Origin: Heterohyrax brucei
Taxonomy: Eukaryota > Chordata > Mammalia > Hyracoidea > Procaviidae
Reading direction: 5' to 3'
Assembly: GCA_028571685.1 (NCBI GenBank)
Contig: CM053154.1
Location: 12,432,001-12,496,000, forward strand
DNA length: 64,000 nucleotides
The notes under the pieces are model-generated. The model was not told the DNA's origin and did not search any database. It saw only the letters and a program-made list of their open reading frames with translations. How positions within the stretch are numbered: the first letter of the stretch is position 1; every line of letters begins with the position of its first letter. Made by a program: the position numbers and the translations under genes. This document shows positions 1-12,600 of this stretch, piece after piece.

Positions 1-112
1 CTATCCACTGTCAGTCCTCCTCCAGAGGGGGTGCGAGCCTCGAGGACAGGCTTGGTTTGGCCCACTGCTGCAGACTGCAACGCCCACAGTACCACTTGGC
101 CCTAGATAAGAA

Positions 113-250
113 ATGACGATGGATGGACAGACGGATGGGTGGAGGGGTGAGAAGATGGAAAGATGTATGGACGGCTGAATGGATGGACAGACGAAGGATA
201 TGTGGGTGGGTGGGTGGATGGATGGATGTGTGGACGGCTGCATGGGTGGG
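113..250. repeat. (TGGA)n-type degenerate microsatellite
   Basis: The plus strand is a run of imperfect four-base units of the ATGG/TGGA type, with interspersed GACA and GGGT variants. It lies past the 3' end of SEC23IP. Short open frames that cross it are low-complexity artefacts. Confidence 0.85.
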
Positions 251-781
251 AACACGACTGGATGGCTACAGAACAATTTCCAAGATACAAAAGTAAGAAT
301 GGTGTGTCTATTTTGCTACCCTTTTAAAAAGGAAAAAATGGCGTCTGTTTATGTCTATATTAGTACACGTCTGGAAGGGTACAAAAAACTGGGGAGACTG
401 ACTGCATGTGAGCAGGGAAACTGGGGAGGAGGTACAGGAAGGAGATCCTTCACTTGTGCCACTTTTCAAAGCTGAACCAACTGTCTGTCTAACCCATTCA
501 AAAACACACACACACACACACACGTTGTGGGCTGATGTGGGAAAATTACACAGTATTCTTAAGGTGGGAAAGAACCAGGCTACAAAATGAGAAACAACAT
601 GAAATACAGAGACTTACATAAAAGTCTGGACAGATACAGGCACTCTTACATTTCTGAGTGGTAAAACGATTCCTGTGGCTACCTAGTCTTTCCTCTGTTT
701 TATAAGGTCTCTGCATGAGGTCCCACTGTTTTATAATTTTTTTTAAAAAACTGCTTTTTAAAAAAGTACACAGAGAAAGAA
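251..781. other. Stretch without recognised gene; short (CA)n inside
   Basis: A short CA dinucleotide run lies at about 504-523 and A/T-rich tracts at 730-770. I see no exon, RNA gene or clear transposon here. Confidence 0.5.
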
Positions 782-972
782 GCGCTTGAGTGGCACAAAC
801 AGCTAAGTGCTCAATGACGAACCGAAAGGTGAGGCTGAACCCACAGAGGCGCTCGGGAAGACCAACCTGGCCAGGTCTGCGCAAGGGCACAGCCCATGAC
901 GCAGTCCCACTCTGCGCACAGGGGTCACCGGGAGTCAAAACCAACTCCATGGCAACTCACATCAACAACAGG
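782..972 (+). mobile_element. AfroSINE, sense copy, diverged
   Basis: The copy shows the tRNA-like head (GGCACAAACAGCTAAGTGC), then the two B-box-like segments, then the tail (GAGTCAAAACCAACTCCATG), and ends in a CAACAACA-type repeat. It is one of the longer SINE variants, and it is diverged. Confidence 0.75.
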
Positions 973-1479
973 TTGTCAGGTTATCAACAGAGAGGGCATC
1001 TACTGAGCAGAAAATCTAGGGATTCGGTGAGAGGCACGGACCCTGGGTCCTATCACACAGTGACACGGTATAGTCTCAGCAATCTCCACATCAAATGCTC
1101 ATCATCTGCCCAAAACCTCTGGTCCTCACTATACAAGCCCACCCAGTTCCTCGGCTCTCCAGCCTCATCCTACCACCAACCCCACTTCTCCACCCTCCAC
1201 TGCCTCCTCTGTCATCTTGTCTAGATGACCTCACCCAGTCGGTGGCTTCAAATGGCAAGAATCTAAGTGATACTCCAAAGTTCCTGATTTTAGCTCTGAG
1301 CTTTCTTCTGAGGTTCAGATCAGCATCAACAGCTGACTTGACAAAAGCAACTCCCCAACTCCCCAACACTCCCTCAAAAACCAAAGGAACCACCGTTCAA
1401 CCAGCTGGTAAGAGTCATCCTTAACGCTTCTTTCCCTCAAACACTACAGTAAATTCATTAATAAATGCGCAACAAAACA
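973..1479. other. Non-coding stretch, possibly old L2 in part
   Basis: Pyrimidine-rich CCTC/CCAC blocks around 1110-1215 resemble diverged L2 3' sequence, but the similarity is weak. Nothing else is recognised. Confidence 0.35.
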
Positions 1480-2168
1480 GATCTGAATTCAACCCTCTCT
1501 CACCACTCCTCCTACTACAACCCAGTCCAAGTCTCCCCCGTCTGCTCTCCCTGCTTCCATCCTTCCCCTCTTAGTCCACCCTCCACCTTGCACAGAGAGC
1601 CACCTCTCTGAAGTCTAAGTCAAACCATGGCACTCCTCTTCCTGAAAGCCTCCAACATTACATGTGGAATCAAACACAACTGCTGTACCAGCGCCTTCAC
1701 AATCAGGCCCACCTATATCTGCCTCCTCCTGCCTCCCCTTCTCACCTTCATTTATCACCTCCAGCTCTACTGCTCTGCTGTCTGTCAAACAGCCTGTCTG
1801 GTCCCATCTCATGCTCTTTGCAGCCACTCTTGTTTCCACCTGGAATGTTCTCCTCCCAAACGTTCCTATGTGTATTACATTCTCATCATTCAAACGTCAA
1901 CTCAAAGGCCATCAGTTCAGCGCGGCCTACACTGCAAGTGACCCTGGTCACTGTCAACCTTCCTATTTGATCTTCTCCAAAGAACTTACTGACCTCTGAA
2001 ACAGACTTATGTCTGAGAGCACAGGTTTCCTACCAAGCTCCTTCCTCCTGGGAGGAGGTCAATTCCTTGAAGGTGAGAAGGAAGTCCTGTTTACCACTCC
2101 TCTCCAACATTAACACCCGTGCCCGGCACACAGCAGGTGCTGAACAAGTATTTGTTGACCAACTGAAC
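1480..2168 (+). mobile_element. L2 LINE 3' region, ancient
   Basis: The layout matches an L2 3' end: a CCTC-rich stretch with a CCTGGAATGTTCTCC-like segment near 1840, and a tail near 2120-2160 reading CAGCAGGTGCTGAACAAG followed by TATTTGTTGACC. It lies beyond or within the SEC23IP 3' flank. Confidence 0.6.
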
Positions 2169-2219
2169 AGTGATTTTAACTGACAGTCTAGACTGTGGCA
2201 GTTTTGACATTACACTTAG

Positions 2220-2225
2220 TTTATT
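2220..2225 (-). terminator. Candidate poly(A) signal for SEC23IP
   Basis: TTTATT on the plus strand is AATAAA on the transcribed (minus) strand. In my scan it is the only canonical hexamer between the stop codon at 3533 and the window edge. It would give a 3' UTR of about 1.3 kb. Position is the only evidence, and a longer UTR leaving the window is possible. Confidence 0.35.
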
Positions 2226-2280
2226 TCAATATTATAATATTGGAAATGGGTGAGAACTGATAAAACACTATCAAGAGTTT

Positions 2281-2530
2281 GTTAACAAAACAGCTTTTGA
2301 GCCGTCCTATCTACTGGCTTGACTAAGACCCCCTGTACACAGGACAAAAAACACTGAACATGATCTAAACATCCAACAGCAGGAAACTGGCTAAATAAAA
2401 TGAGATATAGCCACAAAACAGATTATTATACAGCCATTAAAGAATATGAAAAAGACCGAGACATGCTAACAGGGAAAGCAGAGCAAGCTCTTTGGCTGAC
2501 TGAAAATATCATGTTACAGAAACACATAAC
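2281..2530 (+). mobile_element. Possible old L1 3' fragment
   Basis: The order of an AAACATCCAACAGCAGG-like segment, a CTGGCTAAATAAAATGAGAT-like segment and a TATACAGCCATTAAAGAAT-like segment is typical of decayed L1 3' ends. Boundaries are uncertain. Confidence 0.45.
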
Positions 2531-3532
2531 TCAGTGAGACTCCTTTGGTTTGGAACACGTACATGTGCTTGGACACACACAGAAAAAGTTCCAGGGAACG
2601 CTCACTGAAAATGTAAGAATGAGGATTAAAGGGACCTTTCTATTAGAAAACCACAAAGTGCTAGGAATTACTTTTGATTTCAGTGATTTAGACATCAGCA
2701 TTTTGTATTTCACTCTTTCAAAGGCTTCAAAATTTCTTTATAAAAAGTACATTACCTAATCTTAAAGTGATGTATAACCTAGTGAGGAAACCAGTACCCG
2801 GTGTTTTCGGTCAGTTATGGACACATGGACGCAGAGCACGGCAGACACGGCAGGCTGGTCTGCCCATCAGAGGTGTAAGCCCCTTCTCCCTACTTTTCCT
2901 CTACTACATCGCTTTCCCAGTCTTCTCTGTAGCTTAGAGGGACGGGGGTGTGCGACATACAACATGTGCCTAGTCAACAGCCCAGAGCACATTTTTGGAT
3001 GCACTTTTGCTTTCCTCGCGAACAGTGATAGCTTCTTCCCTCTTATCACGCCTGAAATGGAAATATGAGGTCCGAAATTCTGGGAGCCATCGTGCAACTA
3101 CAAAGCAGCAGGAGCCAACATGCAGGTGACAAGGTATGAGCAGTCTGTGTGTCTGGTGAGTGACTCAACACGAGAACCCTTCCTGTTACATAAGAAAATT
3201 AAACCCCTCTGTGTTGAAGGTACTTTGTGTTAATTCTGTTAACTAGAGGCAAAGGAACTTCTAAGTAATATTCCTGGAATCTATTTTTAAAGAGAAGCTA
3301 AAAATAAAAGAACTCAAACTCTACACAAAATTAAAAAGAATGTAATATATCAGGAATGTATACTGCACACCAATTCTCTTCCCTAATGCCTCATACTAAC
3401 AATACATTAAGAGGAAAAAAAAGAGAGAAAAGTTATAGTGAACATTAATTCCCAATAAAAGAAGGCTTCAGAATGCAAACATTCAGAATCTTGACAATGA
3501 AGGCTAACTCACACCATGGAACTGAAGTCTGA
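2531..3532 (-). other. SEC23IP: Presumed SEC23IP 3' UTR or proximal flank
   Basis: This stretch lies directly downstream of the stop codon in the direction of transcription. It is A/T-rich and free of long frames. The first kilobase shows no obvious repeat, which fits UTR sequence. Its true end is not visible without transcript data. Confidence 0.5.
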
Positions 3533-3614
3533 TCAATGCTGGGGCTGTTCCGGACTAATGTTCATTGTTCGATATATTTCTTTAAGCAGTAAAAGGGCAG
3601 TATCTTCAGACTCC
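3533..3614 (-). CDS. SEC23IP: SEC23IP coding exon 18 (terminal), residues 984-1010
   Basis: The acceptor is TTTTTGATAG. The exon supplies the third base of Trp984 and then [20 protein letters not shown] followed by PEQPQH and TGA at 3535-3533. It holds the last acidic residue of the DDHD signature (D988). The following sequence is 3' UTR. Confidence 0.95.
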
Positions 3615-6600
3615 CTATCAAAAAGAAAACACATTTACTTGAGATCATTTGCAGAAATCAATCTCTATGAACAGAGGCAGAAAACGCCCCTCGTGTTCCA
3701 TTCAACTCTACCTAAGAAGGGCAGATGAAAAGTACTGTAACCTCAAAGTTATCCCTAAAAACTGGACAAAACAGTTGTGTTGCAATTATGCTTAGTGACA
3801 TTGAAATCGATGAAAGAATGGCCTTCCAAAGTCCCTACCACTCACATTCTGTCAAAGGCCACGCAGAAAATGCACTGCAAGAGAAACCGAAGGCCTTTGG
3901 TCAAAGGCAGATGACGTACTGCCATCTTGTGGATAACGACAGGAGAAAACACTAGTTTTGAGCAGACAGCTGTAACACATATACCTGCTGCTGTCAAGTC
4001 AATTCCCACTCAAGTTGCCCCTAGAGGACAGGAGAACTGCCCCCCAGGGTTTCCAAGGAGCAACTGGGGGATCCGAACTACTGATCTTTTGGTTAGCAGA
4101 CCAGCTCTTCATCACTATGCTCTTTGAATATACAGGAGGTCAAATTAATACTCTATAATACATGATAAATCAGTGAAAGAATCCCACTAAAGTTCCTGTA
4201 TCTGGCAGCATCTGAAGGCCCCGTGAATGTTATTCAAATGCTGGGTTCTAAAAGTCTTAAATAAAGAATAAAAAGTAGTATTACATAAAGAAAAAATGTG
4301 ACCCATTTCATTTGAACCCAAGCTGAAAATACTTACCAATAGCAGAAGTGACTCTGAAGGGCAAACAGATACTCATTAAAACTCTCTATTGGCTTCTCCT
4401 GAAGAACGTAGTCAATGCGACGGCCTCCATTTAACATTCCAACCTTTCCTAAGTAGTCTTCATCCTTGGAAAAATCTGGGCTTTCAACAATCTTTTCTGC
4501 TAGAATTCAAACCATTTCAACATCAAAGTCAATCCCTCAGTCATTATCCCGGACTTTAGCTGACTCTCTAGGCACAGTGGGAACACTGCTGGACACACGG
4601 AGCAACATGAGGAGCCCTCAGGCTCACTCCCCATTCCGACAGAGAGCCAAGGAAGAGGGGCTCGTTACCGAGAGAGCAGGATGAGCCAACAGGCTGGCAC
4701 AAGTTGGGAAGAAGAGGAGTGAGAAAGCATTGTAGAAAGAAAGGAAATTAGAATTAGCATCTGAGTAAGTCAAAACCGCCTGGCACAACGACCTGACACT
4801 GCATGGAAAGTCTGTAACTCCCTTTAACGACAGCATCAGAAGATCCTTTCTCAGAGTTCTTCAAAACACCTGAACGCAAACAAATCTAGTTCTCAACTTT
4901 GAAATCCCACTCTGGTCTTGCAGGCATGGCAGAGTAAAAAAACTCAGCCACTACTAAGTTAAAAAGGCTACTACACATCTGGAAAGCATGCATCTGATGG
5001 TACTGTCTTACAGACTTTCCTTTGCAAGAAGAACCTTTACATTTTAACAGAAATGACTAAAACAGGGAAAGTATCCTTAAACAGTTTCTAAGTGTTACGT
5101 ACACAACTACAAATGGTTGGGAAAAACATTTCAAAGGTCAAGTTTACCTTCAACTACTTGCTTTTCCTCTTCTTCTTTAATTTGATTGGCTACCTTCTCC
5201 AGTTCTTCTTGCAGCTGAGTTGAAGAGGTATGAGCACGAGCAAACTCGTTTAACGTCTGCCAAGCACTTTTCAGAGAGCTGATGAAACCCTGCTTCAAGT
5301 CAGATCCCATACGAGAGAGGCTGTCTTTCAACTCTAAAGAGATTAAGACGACATAACACGTTAATCACTGTACACCACAAAACTTAATCACTAATACTCT
5401 TATCAGAACAATTAAGACCTTACTTAAAACTTCAAATACATGGAGTTTCTAACCCAAGAACTCTCAACATGTTTGAATTATGTTTTTGAGTCTTGTCATT
5501 TTTATTTTTTTTAAAAGAAAGAAACCTATAAATACCTCATCTCAAAATTAAAAACTACAGGATTCAAATACCGTAAAAATGTAGGCATACTCATGTGCTT
5601 TTTCTACTATAAGTTAAAAAAATGGGTCCATAAGATTTTTTTTAAAAAAATCACTGTTCTTCTAATCTTTAATGGTGAAAGAAATGGCTTTAAAAATTGG
5701 AAGATTTTGACATAACCACTAGTTAAACTTCTAACGTGGAAATGAAGGAGCCTCTCCCCTTTGACTTTTTCTACCTTTACCTAATAAATCACATTTGAAT
5801 TCAAGGTCTTTAAGTTATCAAATTTCTCATCTTAACTTCACAAGAGTAACAAAAATAATAATAATAATAATAAAACTTTAAAAAAGAGGGCATGGGGCAC
5901 AGCCAGTCAATATGATGACTCAGATACATGTGTCATAACAATCTGAACAACAAAGACTTGAGAAACTAGGTAAAACAGACACAAAAATCAACCCAGGATC
6001 CCAGAACATCAAACCAAGTTGAAGAAACAAACTGAGCAGCAACTGAAGGGAGAGGCAGAATGTGCCCAACAGGAAAACAGAGATATGCCAGTGGACTACG
6101 CCCCACTGCCGGCATGGGGCAACCCAATCATTGTGGGACGGCATCTAACAGCAACTGGAGAGAAGAGCCCATGAAAATAACTGCAAAGAGGACACAGAGG
6201 ACCAGGCAGGCAGGACACCATCAGAGGCAGAGGACCCCCGGGCGGAAGCACAGGAGTGGTTTAACAGCTTTGAAACCAGGGAAATATGGTTAGGTGCTTC
6301 TAGAACAAGCAAAACAGACTCAGTCATCAGAGCCTTGGAGAAGGAGAGAGTGTAGGCAGGGGTGCACCACTACACTGAGAATGCTCCCTGCACTCAGGCC
6401 CTGGTGACTGGCTAGACAAACACATCATCTCATCTGTAATACTAGTCACATTCTAACAGGCACCTCTGCCAAATGACAAGTTGAAGACTTGAGAGCCCAC
6501 ATCCCACACTGCCCAAGTGCAACATCACACATCCCGCACCCACACAGTTCCTGCAGGCCATCTACACTTGTACTGAAACCCCTTGATACCCTACCATGTA

Positions 6601-9600
6601 CTAAGATGCCAAATTGCGCCTGAGCAGTGGATAGCACTCCTTCACATCACATACAGAGATGTCCTGCCCTCACCTCCAGAGAACGTACTATCTGTTAGCA
6701 CAAACCTGGAAGGTCTTCATGCTCCCACCAGAGCTGCAGAGCAACCCTGACCACTCAACACCTGTCACCCAGTATCAGAGAAAGAACCTGCTCTCCCAAC
6801 CTCACTTAATCCAGTGAAGGAAGACGTATAAGCCTAACCAAAGAGGACTCACACATGGGTGAGACACACAGTACCTACTTTTGAGGTGAAATCATGCCAA
6901 CAGATGCCACCAAAGCCACAGAGAGAACAGAGCTACAACATAATATGAATTAAAATAAAACAAAGGAAGAAGGGCATCCCAAAGAGAAAGAGAAGAAGCA
7001 AAGCTCCAAAGACACCAAATTAAAAAAATCAGAAAACATATATACAATCAATAAAGAAATACATAAATAAGCACCTTAATGCCTCAGGGACAGCAGGCAA
7101 CAAATTTTATGAACAAACAAGATAAGGTAGCTCAAACAAGTGAGCAAAATGAAGGTGCAGAAAACCTTCCCAAGGAAGAAATGGTAGTAGAACTACCTGG
7201 TAAGGAATTCAAAAGACTTCTATACTGACTCCTCAGAGAGGCCAAGGAAAACACAGACAAAACTTAGACATAGTCTGGAAAACAATCTAAGAACAAAATG
7301 ACAAAATAAATAATCAGAAACCATACAAAAACCATCGGAAATCCAGAATATTAACAATGAAGAATCAGAAACAGGTAATACAATGGAAGGACACTGAAAC
7401 AGAACTAAAGCAATGTAAGACAGAATCAGTGAAATAAAGGACAGATCCCTGACAACTAATGCGAGGAACTGTAAGAATGCAGAAAAATGAAGAAAGCCTA
7501 AGACCTCTGTGGGAGATTATCAAGAGGAAGAATTTACACATAACTGGAATTCCAGAATAGGAAGAGTTTTTTTAAAAAAAAAGGCACAGAGAATTTTTTT
7601 AAATTTACTGACAAAAATCTTCCCTAGTATCATGAAATACTCAGGAAGCTCTATGAGCCCTATACAATACAAACCTCAAAAGGAAGTCACCAAGATACAG
7701 CATAATCAAACTTTCCAAAACCAAAGACAATGAAAGAATTCTGACAGCAGCTCATGAAAATCTAAGTATCTTCTACAGAAGGGGACCAATGAGACTAAGC
7801 ACTGGTTTCTCAGCAGAAATCCTACACGCAAGAAATCAACAAGGTGACATACAAAATCCTGAAACAACTGCCAACCAAGAATCATATACGCCCCAGATAA
7901 GTACGGTACTACTAAAGAGGAAGAACACACTGGGAGGCCTCTCATTACCTGACCTTAGAACATACTACACTGCCACAGTGGTCAAAACAATCTGGTACTG
8001 GTACAAGAACAGACAGATGGATCAATGGAACAGAACTGAGACCCCAGAGATGACACCATCTGCCTATGAACAGTTGATATTTGACAAAGGCCCTAAGACA
8101 TTAAACTGGGGGAAAAACAGTATCTTCAACAAATGGTGCTGGCAAAATTGGTTATCCATCTGCAATAAACTGAATCAAGATCCATATCTTACACCTTATA
8201 CAAAAACCAACTCCAACTGGATAAAAGACCTAAATATCAAACCTAAAACGATAAAGCTCATCCAAGAAAAGGTAGGAACAACAATGGAAGTTTTAATACA
8301 CAATGAGGACAGACTCCAAAATCTGTCGAAGAAACCACAATCAACAGAAAACAGATAAATGGAAACTATTAAGAATCAAACACTTTTGCTCATCCAAAGA
8401 CTTTATTAATAGAATTAAAAGAACACCCACAGAATGGGAAAAAATATTTGGCAACTCTATGTCAGACTGACGCCTGATCTCCATAACCTGTAAGATACTA
8501 TAAAATATCAATAAGAAGAAGATAAACCATCCAATTAAGCGATGGGCAAAGTAGATGGACAGACATTTCACTAAAGAGGAGATCCAGGCAGCCAAAAAAC
8601 ACATGCAGACATGTTCACGATCTTTAGTTATTAAAGAAATTCAAATCAAGACGACAATGAGATACTATGTCACCCCAACAAGATTGGCCATGATCCAGAA
8701 AACACAAAACAACAAATGCTGGAGAGGCTGTGGAGAAAGTGGAACCCTCCTACACTGTTGGTGGGGTTGCAAAATGGTCCAGCCTCTTTGGAAAGCAATC
8801 TGGCACTTCCTTAAAAAAATGGATATCGATAAACCATTTGACACAGTCATTCCACTACTTGGAATATATCCTACAGAATCAAGGCCTTTCACACCAACGG
8901 ACACATGCACCAGAATGTTTATCGCAGCACAGTCCACGACAGCAAAAAGATGGAATCAACCCAGATGCCCAACAATAGAAGAATGGATAGGTAAACTATG
9001 GTATATATACTCAATGGAGCACTATGCAATGATAAAGAATAACAATGATTCCAGGAAACATCTCCTAATCTGGTTTCAACTGAAAGACATTATGTTGAGT
9101 CAAAGTAGTCAGCGACCAAAGGACAAATATTGTATGAGACCTCTACGATAAGATCTCAAAAACAGACTTGTGTATAGAAGAAAAGACTCTTTGACAGCTG
9201 CAGGGGAGGGGAGGGAGGGAGAGGGGGAAAGGTCTAGATTAGATAGTTGCTAGAAATCTGGTTGGGAGAAAGCAGTGATAGCACACATTAGAAACAAAAA
9301 CAACATTAAGTGGACTTCAGCATAACTTGAGTACTCCTTCCATCTTAACCCAATATTGCAAGGATAGAGTAGGTGCGGCAGGGGGCAGGGGACCATGCTC
9401 TTGGGCGAAATCAAGGCCAAACTGGCACAACTAGTGTTTTGCTAAGAGAGCCCTCTGCACCCCACATTGGTGAGTGGCATCTGGGGTCTTAAAAGCTGCC
9501 AAGCTGCCATCCGAGGACACAGCAAATGGTCCCAACTCAGCACAAATGGATGCTCACCGAGGACCAAAATGACATGCTGTAAAGACAACCTAGAAGACAG

Positions 9601-12600
9601 AGAGACCCACAAGAGTGGGTGCCTACATCGACTTGGGACTGGAAGAACCGGATGGTGCCCGGCCACCACCAGTGATAGCCATGATGGAGCTCACAGAGAG
9701 GAGTCTCACTGGCAACACAAGAATAAAAAGGGGTGCATCCTGAGATCTCCACTAAAAGACCTCAGTTGATGTTCCAGTGGTTTCAGGGTTCCCCTGAGAG
9801 CATGGCCCCCGGCCCTGAGGCTGCCCTTACCCATAAATTACAATGAAGGTCCACTCTTTGGACAGGAATGGATTTGACTTGGCAATGCAGAGTGACCATA
9901 TATTGGATGCACTTTATGGTTCTATACATCCATAGGATATCATCCTGCTGACCTCTGGCTGGAGGAAGGAGAGTGGGTGGAGAGGAGGGGAAAGGAGGCT
10001 GTTGGGAGGATGAGACATGTATGGAGCAGGGAATAGTGTGCTGTCACAGGACAGGGAGAGCAGTGGAAGCTGCATATAGTTGGGCATGTAAATTTATACG
10101 GGAATGTACATTTTCAGTCGTATTAAATGAAAAAAAAAAATCAAAAAAAAGAAGAATCATATACCCAGCAAAACTATCTCTCAACTATGGTGGTGAAACT
10201 AGGTCATTTCCAGAAAAACAGAAATTAAAAAAATCTGTGAAAACCAGACTAACTTACAAGAAATATTAAAGGGAGTCCTTCAGAGAGAGAACCAACAATG
10301 TCAGATGACCTGAGATTAAGACACATGACAACATCACCCAGATATGAACCCAAAGAATCCTCAAGTGTAAAATAAACATGCAAAACTGAAAACAAGGCAG
10401 AGATGTCAATCTGTAAATGACAACAACTTCTAAACAAAAAGGGGGACTAGACGGTATAATCACAGAATTTCCACATGAAGAGAAAATCAAGGTAACATCA
10501 AGATACTATGTTAAACTTAGGAAAAGAAAATTTCAGAGTAACCACAAAGAAAACTAACAAATCTTATCCAAGTAAAGAAGAAAATCAAGAAGACTCTGCA
10601 AACATCAAATTAGTAACAAAACATATAACAAAAAGAAAACTCATAAACAAAAAGAGCTCACCACAGAAAATTAAACAGAACAAAGACACTGCTAATAGCA
10701 CAATAAAAAGCGTAACAAAATAGAAGTAAATTCATACCTATCAATAATCAGACTGCATGTAAACGGCTAAAATGCATCAGTCAAGAAACAGAGAGAGTGG
10801 CAGGATGAATAACTAAAAACATAGACCCATCAATAGTCACCTGTAAGACACATATCTTAGATGCAAAACATAAACAAGGTTAAAAAATTAAAGAATGGGG
10901 GGGAAAAGGTATCAAGCAAGCAGTACCCAAGAGACAGCAGAGCAGGAGTGACAATAATAATCTCTGATAAAACAGACTTTAAGCCAAAATCTATTACTAC
11001 AGACAATGAAGGGCATGACATAATGGCTCTAGGATCACTGAACCAAGAGGACACAATTACAATAAATATTTATGCATCCAATGACAGCGCTCCAAAACAA
11101 ACCGGAAAAAAAAAAAATCTTAACAGAAGTGAAAAGAGAAACACAGTTCTGTAACAACATAGGAGACTTTTAACACACCACTTTCAATGATGGGCAGAGC
11201 TAGAAAGAAATGCAGAAAAGATACAGAAGCTGTAAATAACACAATTGACCAACTCAGCCTCATATACACAGAAGATACCACCAAACAGCAGCACAGTATA
11301 CATTCTCCTCTAATGCGCATGGATCATTCTCCAGAGCAGACCACATATTAGGCCACAAAACAAGCCTTGATAAATATAAAAAATACTGAAATAATACAAA
11401 GCATCTTTTCTGATCATATAACACTATAAAACTAAAAATCAACAACAGAAAGAAACTAAATACATGGAAACTGAAAAACACTTAAAAACTAGTGGGTAAT
11501 AGAATTAAAAATGAAATTAAACAGTTCTTAGAATCAAATGAAGTGACAATACAACATACCAAAACTTCTGCGACACAGCAAAAGGGGTGTTCAGAGGAGA
11601 ATTTACAGCAATAAATGTGCACATCCAAAAAGAAGAAAGGGCAAAAGCAACAGATGATCTCTACAACTCAAACAAACAGAAAAGGAGCAACAAAACAAGT
11701 TTACAGTAACCAGAAACAAGGAAGTAACGGAGATCAAAGTGAAATACATGAAACAGAAGAACAATAAAAGCATCAACAAGATTAGAAACTGATTCTTTGG
11801 AAGGATCAATAAAACTGACAGACCACTGGCCAAAATGACAAAGGAAAAAAGTGAGAAGACACAAAGAACAAAAATAATGAAATGGGCGACATTACAACAG
11901 GGTCAACTTAGATAGAAAGGATCGTAACACAAGATTACAAAAAAATCATACAGCAACAGATCTGAAAACCTAAAACAGACAAATTTCTAGAAACATACTA
12001 CCTACCTAAACTAACACAAACAGGTAGAAAATCTGAACAGACCTATATTAAAAGAAGAAATTGAATATGAAAAAAAAAAAAGTCAAGAAGCTAAAGAGGA
12101 ACAGAGACAACAGCAAGAGGACAAAAAGAGTGGAAACAATGAAAATGATGACACAAAGTAAGAAATGTATCCAAAGTCATGGCACCTTTAGGAATGTAAA
12201 CTGTGTGACATAGGAAGCTAATCTGCTGGGTAAATTTTCATCTAAAACTCAAAAAGCCAAACACTCATTGCCATCAAGTCAATTCCAACTCACAGTAACC
12301 CTACAGAACACAGTTAGAACTGCCTAATAGGGTTTCCAAGAACAGATGGTAGGTTTGAGCCGACTCTTTTGTTTTGGTTAACAGGCAAGCTCCTAACCAC
12401 TTCTGCCACCAGGGTTCCTAAAACTCAATAAAACATTTAAAAAGGGAGGAGAAAGATGATCACTTTTCCTTCTTCTCCCTAATCCCATCACGTATCCCCA
12501 ACGACCTTTTCAAACCTATGACACACAACAAAAAGAGTTACTGGCACAGAAGAAATCTAAATCCCACTTGCAATTATTATCAAATCATTACATTTAGTGA

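Noticed and set aside
1-276. A Pro/Ser/His-rich 91-codon frame at the left edge
   Set aside because: It is a translation of the TGGA-type microsatellite.
782-972. A true tRNA gene in the SINE heads (here and at about 30 other sites)
   Set aside because: The heads have A/B-box-like segments but do not fold into a full cloverleaf, and each is followed by the SINE body.
8555-9151. A 198-codon frame as a host gene
   Set aside because: It is the C-terminal ORF2 text of a truncated L1.
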